Shown: positions 1-5,944 of the stretch, piece after piece | How the letters are laid out: the number at the start of each line of letters is the position of its first letter | Numbering within the stretch: position 1 is the first letter of the stretch | Source of the DNA: Acidobacteriota bacterium | GTDB lineage: Bacteria > Acidobacteriota > Thermoanaerobaculia > Thermoanaerobaculales > Sulfomarinibacteraceae | Direction of reading: 5' to 3' | NCBI GenBank assembly: GCA_030637805.1 | Contig: DAOWFV010000164.1 | Coordinates: 1-6,538 of the forward strand | DNA: 6,538 nt | Program-made: the position numbers and the translations under genes | Notes under the pieces: model-generated | Database searches by the model: none | What the model was told of the DNA's origin: nothing | The model's input: only the letters and a program-made list of their open reading frames with translations

Positions 1-86
1 AGGATGATGGCGCCGAACCCGCAGCAGATCACATCGAGGAACGACAGCGAGAACACCTGGAAATCGCGGCGGGGCCTAGTCCGCAT
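1..86 (-). CDS. Second ExbD/TolR-like membrane-anchored protein, N-terminus only (cut by window edge)
   Basis: Only 28 complete codons are visible, from the ATG at 86 to the left window edge. A basic start (MRTRPRRDF) leads into FSLSFLDVICCGFGAII, which aligns with the N-terminal helix of the preceding VWA protein: LSFLDAMTCGLGAVIL versus LSFLDVICCGFGAIIL, 11 of 16 identical, including the Asp at the start of the helix. The two genes are therefore paralogues in this region. The start is fixed by an in-frame TGA two codons upstream. Whether the missing part also carries a coiled coil and a VWA domain cannot be seen. The likely role, by analogy, is a second plug/anchor subunit for the ExbB-like channel. 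Confidence 0.82.
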   Translation of the reverse strand, partial: MRTRPRRDFQVFSLSFLDVICCGFGAII

Positions 87-256
87 ATCTCACCAGCTTC
101 CTGCTGCGGTCCGCGATGCACCGCACACAGAGGTGTTTTCTCGCCTCTGGGTGCTCGACGTACTGCTGAGTACGACTCCGCCCCCCGCGGGTCGAAAACC
201 CCGCTCTGCACGGCACCTCGCCGCCCTCGCGACGAAACCCGGTGAGATATGCGGAC
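79..256 (-). repeat. Hairpin-rich intergenic element with 16-base perfect terminal inverted repeats
   Basis: Positions 79-94 (GTCCGCATATCTCACC) and 241-256 (GGTGAGATATGCGGAC) are exact reverse complements. Between them are several short inverted repeats: 94-97/103-106, 105-110/120-125, 123-126 plus 128-133 with 144-149 plus 151-154 (one A-G mismatch; excludes the preceding stem in part), 159-164/169-174 (CGTACT, GCTG loop, AGTACG), 187-191/200-204 and 211-214/220-223. As RNA it would form a closing stem with a multi-branched interior. It nearly fills the only sizeable gap in the operon, starts four bases after the VWA stop on the transcript, and its distal arm contains the next gene's ATG. 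No flanking target-site duplication is visible. It could be a miniature palindromic mobile repeat, a cis-acting structured RNA, or the former co-opted as the latter. Confidence 0.7.
87..102 (-). promoter_or_regulatory. Ribosome binding region of the partial ExbD-like gene, overlapping the inverted repeat
   Basis: On the minus strand AGGAAG (102-97) sits ten bases before the ATG at 86, and GGTGAG (94-89) sits two bases before it. GGTGAG and the ATG both lie in the distal arm of the 16-base inverted repeat, so pairing with 241-256 would hide the start codon. An in-frame TGA two codons before the ATG rules out a longer N-terminus. Confidence 0.5.
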
Positions 257-263
257 CGGTCAT
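90..263 (-). CDS. Possible 57-residue ORF filling the gap (doubtful)
   Basis: An ATG at 263 overlaps the VWA stop as ATGA, with GAGG seven bases upstream, and the frame closes with TGA at 92-90, three bases before the next ATG. This spacing is what a real operon gene would show. Against it: the sequence lies almost wholly inside the hairpin-rich inverted-repeat element, the product is rich in Arg, Ser, Gly and Ala with no hydrophobic core, domain or membrane segment that I recognise, and by my count about 65% of its third codon positions are G or C, which looks lower than in the neighbours. More likely chance translation through a structured repeat, or a leader ORF whose passage by ribosomes opens the structure. 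Confidence 0.22.
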   Translation of the reverse strand: MTGPHISPGFVARAARCRAERGFRPAGGGVVLSSTSSTQRRENTSVCGASRTAAGSW

Positions 264-1351
264 GGCCAGTCCTCGGTGGGACTCAAGAAGGAGCCGCGGG
301 TGTTCATCGCTAGTCTCCAGAATGCACTGGCGGCGAGGGGGTCGCCCTCCATGGGGAAGAGGATCACGTTGACCGGGATGCCCGAGGGGAGCTGGCTCCG
401 GGCGCGACTGAAGAACTTCATTCGCTGCCGAGAGGAGACCGTCTGAGTTCGCGCCGGGTTGCGGCCGACGGTCGGCAAGCCGTCGGTAAGGAGGATCAGG
501 TTGTCCGGGAGCGGGTTGAGCTCGGACACCTTCGCCAGAGCGTGAAAAAGGCTCGTGCCGTTCCCCGGCACCACCGCGCGCATGCGGCGGACAGCGCCGT
601 CGAGCACTTCGCGGTCGCCTCCGTCGAGCCACACTCCACCGGTGTCGGGGACAACCGCTCCCGCATTCGTGTTGAAGGTGTATATCTGGAATCTGCTGTC
701 GCGAGGAATTTGGGTCGTGAGCCAGTCGACGGTGGCCAGCGCCTGTTGCCACTTGGCGGCCCGCACCTTGTCCCGATCGGGCAGGTTACGCCGGCGGATC
801 ACGTTGACGATGGTGCTCCCGAGCATGCTCGCCGACGCATCGACGAGAAAGAGAATCCGGCGGCCGCCTACCTTGAGTCCGGTGAGGTATTGGCGGTCTC
901 CGTCTCCGACGTGGGCGCGTACCCGGTCCCCCGGAGTTTTCTCGGACGGCATCGAAGCGGAGAGTCGTCGCGCATCTTCCTCCAGCGACCGGAGATCGGC
1001 CTGCAGCCGATGGACGTGCTCGCGACGGGCGAGAGTCGAGGCGTCGAAGGTTGCGAGTTCGACGCGGATCGCCTCGACCGACTCGATCATCCGCAGTGCG
1101 AGTCCTTGAGCCAGCGCGCGTTCGTGATCTGTTTCGGTGACGGCGTTGCGGAGGTCCACCAGGTTGCGATGTCCCTCCAGCACCTCCCTTTCGATGCGGT
1201 CCACCTCGCCCTGGAGGTCGGAGGTGACGCGGACTTCGTGGTCGCGAACCGCCGCGTTGATGATCATGAAGAGGAGGATGACCGCGCCCAGTCCACAGGT
1301 CATGGCGTCGAGGAACGACAACCCTATCGGTGTTACGCTGCGCGCCCGCAT
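260..1351 (-). CDS. Membrane-anchored VWA protein with ExbD/TolR-like N-terminus
   Basis: 363 residues. The ATG at 1351 follows the previous stop by one base, with GGAG four bases upstream. Residues 11-34 (LSFLDAMTCGLGAVILLFMI and following) form one membrane helix with an Asp (D15) at its cytoplasmic end, the position of the essential acid in ExbD/TolR/MotB proteins. Residues 40-135 are charged and heptad-like, probably a periplasmic coiled coil. Residues 165-355 are a von Willebrand A domain with a complete metal-ion-dependent adhesion site: FLVDASASM (D171, S173, S175), GNGTSLFHAL (T266) and LILLTDGLPT (D290). Such domains bind ligands or partner proteins through a divalent metal. The protein ends with EDWP and a TGA at 262-260. 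Together with the upstream channel it resembles an ExbB/ExbD pair in which the usual periplasmic domain is replaced by a VWA domain; this functional pairing is inferred. Confidence 0.92.
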   Translation of the reverse strand: MRARSVTPIGLSFLDAMTCGLGAVILLFMIINAAVRDHEVRVTSDLQGEVDRIEREVLEGHRNLVDLRNAVTETDHERALAQGLALRMIESVEAIRVELATFDASTLARREHVHRLQADLRSLEEDARRLSASMPSEKTPGDRVRAHVGDGDRQYLTGLKVGGRRILFLVDASASMLGSTIVNVIRRRNLPDRDKVRAAKWQQALATVDWLTTQIPRDSRFQIYTFNTNAGAVVPDTGGVWLDGGDREVLDGAVRRMRAVVPGNGTSLFHALAKVSELNPLPDNLILLTDGLPTVGRNPARTQTVSSRQRMKFFSRARSQLPSGIPVNVILFPMEGDPLAASAFWRLAMNTRGSFLSPTEDWP

Positions 1352-1352
1352 T

Positions 1353-2453
1353 TCACTCCACCACCAGGTGGGGGGGTGAGTCGATTCGCGTCGCGGCGTC
1401 GGCTGGGGGCTGCACGGCGACAGTCACCGGCGACGGCGGTGTGGCGTCGTAACCCGGCAGCCGCGTCACGAAGGGCAGCGCCGCATCGGTCGAGCGGATA
1501 CGATCCGCATGATGGAGGACGGCGCCGCCGACCGCCGCCGGGTGGAGGGCGATGACCTCCAGATCGGTCGTCTGCCGGAGGTGGGCAACCAGGCCCGGCA
1601 ACGCGGCGATGCGATTACTGACCAGCAAGGTCGCCTCTTCCGACTCCGACCAATCGCGGATCCAGGCGGACAGGATTTCATATGCGGGCCGGGCGGCCTC
1701 CACCACATCCCGGTGTTCCAGCTCCACCGTGTGCCGGTGCCCGCCGGAGGGAATGACCACCGGGGTCGACTCGACTTCGACGAGGGCGGCGAGATGGTCG
1801 GATAGCTGGAGGTAGAGGATCTGCTCGGTGGCCGCCTGGTGGAGCGGATCGAAGCGAGTGGTGCGGACAAAGGTCGCAGCGAGCATTCGCGCCCAGGTGT
1901 CATAAAGCCCGATCAGTCCTACGCGGGGCTCTCCCTCGACGGCGCCGCGCACCACCTCCGAGCCGTGCTCGATCCCGGTCAGAACCGCGCGGTGGAGATG
2001 CAGATCGAGGTGGAGGCAACGTGGGCGGGTCGGACGATCGGCGGCCGCCGCCACGGCAACGTCCACCAGACCGCGCACCGGCATGCTGCAGGCGTTGGCG
2101 ATGCCGAGAAGAAGCCTCAACTGCTCATGGGTGTACAGGCCCGGCACGGCGACGATGACCTCGGCGGCGTTCCGGCCAGCCGCCTCCCACACCGCCTGCA
2201 GGTGGGCATGAGCGAGATCCGCTGTCCGAAGGTGGGTGGGGAAGGGCCTGGCGAGGGGAGCCTTACTGAGGATCTCCCAGAATCGGCTGTGGAGACGGCG
2301 TGGTTTCAGACGTGCGTTGCGAGCTGCATCGAACCCCACGTGGAGCGTGTCGCCATCGACGATGGCGAGCCCGGAACTCGGTGCCGATACGCTGCCAGTG
2401 GGGCTCACCATCATGAGCCCCGAGTCCACCAGCTCCAGGGCAAGTCGTTCCAT
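1353..2453 (-). CDS. Degenerate Hsp70/actin-like (ASKHA-fold) protein
   Basis: 366 residues from the ATG at 2453, five bases after the channel gene's stop. The frame is open further upstream but overlaps the channel gene. No signal peptide or membrane helix, so probably cytoplasmic. The layout recalls actin-like ATPases: an N-terminal strand region (ELVDSGLMMVS, then SGLAIVDGDTLHVGFDAA), a central AEVIVAVPGLYTHEQLRLLL resembling the Hsp70 'vPa.f...qr' region, MPVRGLVDVAVAAAA like the region after it in Hsp70, CLHLDLHLHRAVLTGIEHG in the place of the phosphate-2 'DlGggt.d' loop, and TLLVSNRIAALPGLVAHLR like the 'l.GG.s.lPg' adenosine loop. The glycine-rich nucleotide loops are poorly kept, so ATP binding is uncertain. 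The last 35 residues are proline-rich and probably unstructured. Fold assignment is from sequence pattern only. Its place between channel and VWA genes suggests a regulatory or assembly role. Confidence 0.8.
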   Translation of the reverse strand: MERLALELVDSGLMMVSPTGSVSAPSSGLAIVDGDTLHVGFDAARNARLKPRRLHSRFWEILSKAPLARPFPTHLRTADLAHAHLQAVWEAAGRNAAEVIVAVPGLYTHEQLRLLLGIANACSMPVRGLVDVAVAAAADRPTRPRCLHLDLHLHRAVLTGIEHGSEVVRGAVEGEPRVGLIGLYDTWARMLAATFVRTTRFDPLHQAATEQILYLQLSDHLAALVEVESTPVVIPSGGHRHTVELEHRDVVEAARPAYEILSAWIRDWSESEEATLLVSNRIAALPGLVAHLRQTTDLEVIALHPAAVGGAVLHHADRIRSTDAALPFVTRLPGYDATPPSPVTVAVQPPADAATRIDSPPHLVVE

Positions 2454-2458
2454 GGTGT

Positions 2459-3289
2459 TCAGGCGCTCCGGCCCTGCTGCCCCGGGGACATGGGCCCCGC
2501 CTGGAGGTGGAGGATCAGATGGCTGTCCACATAGGTTTCGGTATCGAGCACCAGCCGTTCCTGACGCAGCTGCAATTGGTGCAGGAGGAACATCAAGACG
2601 ATCGAGATCAGGAGAGCTATGAAGGTGGAGTTGAAGGCCACGCCGAGGTTCAGCGTCACGCCCGTGATGTCCCCCGCCACCGCACGGTGGGCCTGGCCGA
2701 GAGCGGCGCCGATACCGCGCACGGTCCCGATGAATCCGATGGATGGAATTGCCCACGCGATGTACCGAACCATGGCAAGCTCCGAGTCCAGACGTTCCGA
2801 CTCGGTCTCGGCGGTGCTGCGGGCGGTGTCGGAGGCGTCCTGGATGCTGCCGGTGGCGCCGAAGCGGTGGAGGGCGGCAAGCAGGGCGCGGGGGAGCAAC
2901 AATCGTCTTTGGCTTGCGGGAAGCGCTTCGATCTGGCGAGCGTACTCACGAGAGTCCTCAGGCAGGATTCGCATGCCATCGGCCACCGGCACCAACTCGG
3001 TCTGCAGGAGCTGGCTCTCACGATTGATGGTCAGACCCTTGGAGGCCATGATTGCTATCGCCCACAACATGAGGATGAAACAGGCTTCCTGCTCGAAATC
3101 CTTGATGATCACCCACGCCGATTGCTCCTGGACGAATTCGGGATCGGCCGCCATCAGCGCGCTCTGCTCGGCGAGAAACGTATCGGCGCGTGGACGAACC
3201 ACGGTTACGTAGATGGCGTGCACCAAGATCAGGGCCACCACCAGCGAGGCGAGCTGGAAGACGAAATCGACGGAGTCGTTGCGACGCAT
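2459..3289 (-). CDS. MotA/TolQ/ExbB-type proton channel family protein
   Basis: 276 residues from the ATG at 3289 (MRRNDSVDF), seven bases after the previous stop, with GAGGCGG just upstream. The open frame extends further 5' to 3436, but only over the preceding gene and with sequence unlike a protein of this family. Four hydrophobic segments are visible: about 9-30, 68-84, 172-197 and 210-237. The family signature is clear in the third and fourth: IPSIGFIGTVRGIGAALGQ (T189 matches the conserved GTV threonine of ExbB) and LNLGVAFNSTFIALLISI, with Ser/Thr at 221-222 in the second polar pore position. In this family such proteins form a ring around two ExbD/TolR/MotB-type helices and use the proton or sodium gradient. 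The partner helices here are probably the N-termini of the two VWA-type proteins downstream. The segment between helices 2 and 3 (about 85-170) is long and charged, as expected for the cytoplasmic domain. Confidence 0.9.
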   Translation of the reverse strand: MRRNDSVDFVFQLASLVVALILVHAIYVTVVRPRADTFLAEQSALMAADPEFVQEQSAWVIIKDFEQEACFILMLWAIAIMASKGLTINRESQLLQTELVPVADGMRILPEDSREYARQIEALPASQRRLLLPRALLAALHRFGATGSIQDASDTARSTAETESERLDSELAMVRYIAWAIPSIGFIGTVRGIGAALGQAHRAVAGDITGVTLNLGVAFNSTFIALLISIVLMFLLHQLQLRQERLVLDTETYVDSHLILHLQAGPMSPGQQGRSA

Positions 3290-3296
3290 GGCCGCC

Positions 3297-3515
3297 TCAG
3301 ATATCCGTCGGAAATGCCACGGCGCTGCCCGCGGGGAGTTTCTCGGACGGCTGGAAATCGGGGAGAGGGGTCTGGGCGGACTCGGCGGCCGGGGATGCGG
3401 CTTCGGGGCGTGGCGTCTGCTCCGGGTCGGGAGCATTGGCCGCGGCGATGAGCCAGGAGACGCCTACCATCACCGCGATGGCTATGATTATTCGACTTTG
3501 ATTGATGCGCTTCAT
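3297..3515 (-). CDS. Small single-helix, proline-rich membrane or exported protein
   Basis: 72 residues, not recognised as a named family. The start ATG at 3515 overlaps the stop of the upstream gene (ATGA) and has a strong Shine-Dalgarno, GGAGGGG, four bases before it. Residues 1-8 are basic, residues 9-26 are hydrophobic (IIIAIAVMVGVSWLIAAA), and AANA before PDPEQ could be a signal peptidase site; without cleavage this is an N-terminal anchor. There is no lipobox cysteine. The rest is low-complexity, rich in Pro, Ala, Glu and Ser, and probably disordered in the periplasm. The strong ribosome site, operon position and seven-base gap to the channel gene support a real gene. A linker or accessory subunit of the neighbouring channel complex is possible, but this is inference. 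Confidence 0.78.
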   Translation of the reverse strand: MKRINQSRIIIAIAVMVGVSWLIAAANAPDPEQTPRPEAASPAAESAQTPLPDFQPSEKLPAGSAVAFPTDI

Positions 3516-5944
3516 CTTTCCCCTCCGATTAACTGTGCACTGCGTGCGACGCGGAATCCCACGTCCGGTCGTGCCGTGTTGCCGTAATCACGGTAGCTCA
3601 GCCGCAGCTCGGTGACCGCGGTGTCCATCCAGCTCGCACCCCTGATGACATGGTGAGGGCCCGTCGACGGCCCGGTTGGATCCCGCTCCACCGTGCCCGG
3701 TGCGGTCGGCGTGAGGGCGTAGATGTCCTGCACCCACTCCGATACGTTGCCGGCGAGGTTGAAAAGGCCGAGGGCATTGGCCTGGAAGCTGCCCGCGGGC
3801 GCGGTGGCCGGGTACCCGTCGTGGTAGCCGGGAATAGCACTCCTGAGAATGCCCTCGGCGGATTGATCCCCGTAGTTTCCACCCTGGGTAGGTACCGGGA
3901 GAGAGCCGCCCCATGCGTACTTCTGTGCGGTGGAGGCGTTGGGGTATCGAGCGGCCCACGCCCACTCGGCTTCGGTGGGCAGGCGATACCCCTGTGGGAG
4001 GGGCGATCGAGCGGCCAGGGATCCTCTCCGTCCGATGTAGACCGGTGGCAATCCCGCTTTCTCGCTCAACCAGTTGCAGTAGCGGGCTGCATCCTCCCAG
4101 GTGACGTTGACCACCGGGTGATGGTCGATCTCCAGATTGGCGCCGCCGAAGGCGCCTGAGCGGTGGTTACTCTTGAACTCGCGGAACTCCTGATTCGATA
4201 CCTCACGCACCGCCAGGTAGAAGGGTCGAGTGATCTCCACCTCACGCAGGACCTCGTTGGCACGGCGGCCGGGCTCCCGGCGGGAGGCCCCCATCGAAAA
4301 GCGTCCAGGTCCTATGAGAACGAGCTCGGATCCCTGCGGGCTCATGATCACCGGCGGCAACCCGGCTGCGCCCTCCTGCCTGAGTTCTGCGCGCACAGCC
4401 TGGGTCAGCCCCGGTTCTGGGGTGATGGTGGTGCGAAACGGAAGATAATCTTCGAGGCGGACCTCGATCTCGTGCGGGCGCGCCTCGAGTCGAACGGTCT
4501 GTCCCGTCGTGCCCCGTGCCACACCGTCGATCAGGAGCTCGGCGCCCGGGGGTCGGGAGGTGATGACCACTTCGCCGGTCAGCATCTCGAGAACCGCGCG
4601 CACCTCCGATCGATCGCCTGGGCCGACGCTGATTTCCTCGGTGACGGCGGCGTGTCCGGCGAGCGACACCCGCACCTCATGGACTGTGTCCGGCGCCACG
4701 GCGAGCTCGAGGGGGGTGCTGCCGCTGAATACGGCGTCGACCGTCACCGTCGCACCGCTCGGTTGGGAGACGACCACCAGCAGCCCATCCTCAGGCTCGA
4801 GGCGAAGAATTCCGAGATCCACGGGCTCACCGGCGACGACCCGGATCCGACGGCTGGAGAGCTTGAAACCGGAGAGTCGAAGCTCGACAAGCCGGTCGCC
4901 CGCCTCCACATGGCGGGAGAAGGGGGTGGAGCCGACGGGTGACCGGTCCACCGAAACCGAGGCCCCTGAGGGCGTGGACGCGATGGTAACCGGCGCCCAG
5001 TTCGGCTCCAGCTCGGCCTCGAGCTCGACAGGCGGATCGCCCGGTGCGATGCGGAAGCTGGTTCGATAGGGCAGGTGGAGGGGAGCGTGGACCTCCACCG
5101 TGTGTTCGCCGGCGCTCAGTTGGATATCGTTCAGGGGAGTGGCGCCCGCTTCGTGGCCGTCGATGGTGACGGATGCCCCATCGACAGGGCGCGAAAATAT
5201 ACTGATGGTGCCACCGAGCGGGTCGAGCGTGAAGCGCACGACCGGCGGGGTTTGAGGACCCACCTCGAGGGGTGCGGAGAGCTCGATATAGCCCCCGAGC
5301 CTGGCTGTGACCGTGTAGTCTCCGGGTCGAAGGAGGTATCTGCCGCCGAGCTTCGGTGTCAGCAACCCCCCGCTGACCTTCAGGCTCTCGGCTTCGGGCG
5401 TCGTTTCCACCCGCACCGCCCGCGCCGTCAGGACGTACCATGCAGCGCCGGCGAGCACCGAGAGAACTGCGGTGAGGAGGATGGCTCGGGACCGAATGCG
5501 GAAACCGCGACGCCGTGGCGCGGTCTGCCACCTCGGGGTGAAATCCACTGGAGACACGGCGCCGATCGGAGGCGCCGGCTCGGCGGAGACCTCCGGCGTT
5601 AATCTCGATCGTTCGCGCGCCGGCTCTTCGATCCTGAGGCGAAACGTTTCGTTGTCCGATTGGCAGCGGATGCGGGCCGTCCCGATGGTGAGCTCGTCGG
5701 CGTCCGCCAGCCATCGCGAGGCGGTCAGCGGAATACCGTTGCAGTTGATGGCGACCGGCCTCCCGCTGTCTCCCGCCGCCTGGATGAAGAGGTCACCCGC
5801 CTCGTGACCGAGAAAGGCCACGGGTCCTTCATCGACAAGCCCTGGGATCGGCACGTGGCAGCCTTTCCCGCCCACGCTGAGGGGCAGGTCGTCGGCGACA
5901 AAGACCCGGCTTTCGTGACCCCACTCGACCGAGATCGTGTTCAT
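3512..5944 (-). CDS. FHA-like / membrane / PEGA-repeat / SUMF1 (FGE)-like fusion protein
   Basis: 810 residues. I chose the ATG at 5944, which forms an ATGA overlap with the preceding stop; a GTG five codons earlier (5959) is possible. Residues 1-105 look like a degenerate FHA beta sandwich (SVGGKG, INCNGIPL, ADELTIG) without the usual phosphothreonine-binding Arg and Ser. A basic stretch (APRRRGFRIRSR) precedes one membrane helix at about 154-173, predicting an inside N-terminus and a periplasmic C-terminus. Residues 176-523 hold five PEGA-type repeats, the first degenerate, with signatures such as SRPVDGASVTIDG, STPSGASVSVD and SRPPGAELLIDG. Residues 535-803 are an FGE-sulfatase/SUMF1-like domain: GRFSMGASRREPG, GYRLPTEAEWAWAARYP, NLAGNVSEWVQD, VIRGASWMD and DVGFRVAR. 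The paired catalytic cysteines of true formylglycine-generating enzymes are absent after RGAS, so a binding or structural role is more likely than catalysis. Confidence 0.93.
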   Translation of the reverse strand: MNTISVEWGHESRVFVADDLPLSVGGKGCHVPIPGLVDEGPVAFLGHEAGDLFIQAAGDSGRPVAINCNGIPLTASRWLADADELTIGTARIRCQSDNETFRLRIEEPARERSRLTPEVSAEPAPPIGAVSPVDFTPRWQTAPRRRGFRIRSRAILLTAVLSVLAGAAWYVLTARAVRVETTPEAESLKVSGGLLTPKLGGRYLLRPGDYTVTARLGGYIELSAPLEVGPQTPPVVRFTLDPLGGTISIFSRPVDGASVTIDGHEAGATPLNDIQLSAGEHTVEVHAPLHLPYRTSFRIAPGDPPVELEAELEPNWAPVTIASTPSGASVSVDRSPVGSTPFSRHVEAGDRLVELRLSGFKLSSRRIRVVAGEPVDLGILRLEPEDGLLVVVSQPSGATVTVDAVFSGSTPLELAVAPDTVHEVRVSLAGHAAVTEEISVGPGDRSEVRAVLEMLTGEVVITSRPPGAELLIDGVARGTTGQTVRLEARPHEIEVRLEDYLPFRTTITPEPGLTQAVRAELRQEGAAGLPPVIMSPQGSELVLIGPGRFSMGASRREPGRRANEVLREVEITRPFYLAVREVSNQEFREFKSNHRSGAFGGANLEIDHHPVVNVTWEDAARYCNWLSEKAGLPPVYIGRRGSLAARSPLPQGYRLPTEAEWAWAARYPNASTAQKYAWGGSLPVPTQGGNYGDQSAEGILRSAIPGYHDGYPATAPAGSFQANALGLFNLAGNVSEWVQDIYALTPTAPGTVERDPTGPSTGPHHVIRGASWMDTAVTELRLSYRDYGNTARPDVGFRVARSAQLIGGER
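3520..3526 (-). promoter_or_regulatory. Strong Shine-Dalgarno before the small membrane protein
   Basis: On the minus strand GGAGGGG ends four bases before the ATG at 3515. It lies inside the 3' end of the SUMF1-like gene and supports reading the 72-residue frame as a real, well-translated gene despite its low-complexity sequence. Confidence 0.75.

Noticed and set aside
79..256. Integron attC site, known riboswitch, or IscB-associated (HEARO-type) RNA
   Set aside because: No RYYYAAC/GTTRRRY core sites, no riboswitch motif that I can place, and no nuclease gene nearby. The stems alone do not identify a family.
90..752. Minus-strand 220-codon frame running from inside the VWA gene through the gap
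   Set aside because: Most of it is an out-of-frame shadow of the VWA gene. Only its last 57 codons, after the ATG at 263, are considered, and those only weakly.
1361..1371. CCACC-A-GGTGG inverted repeat near the E/F junction
   Set aside because: It encodes the C-terminus of the actin-like protein and is too short in GC-rich sequence to claim as an operator or terminator.
542..1555. Long plus-strand open frame of 337 codons
   Set aside because: Lies opposite the VWA and actin-like genes, whose motifs are unmistakable. High-GC coding DNA commonly leaves such antisense frames open, and its translation has no recognisable domain.
2507..3451. Plus-strand open frame of 314 codons
   Set aside because: Antisense to the MotA/TolQ/ExbB-type gene, with low-complexity His/Glu/Gly-rich translation and no motif.
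4163..4942. Plus-strand open frame of 259 codons
   Set aside because: Antisense to the PEGA/SUMF1-like gene; no domain signature.
3512..5944. Type VI secretion accessory cluster (FHA, VWA and FGE-like domains occur there)
   Set aside because: No sheath, baseplate, TssM-like, ClpV-like, Hcp or VgrG sequence is present, and an ExbB/ExbD pairing fits the neighbours better.
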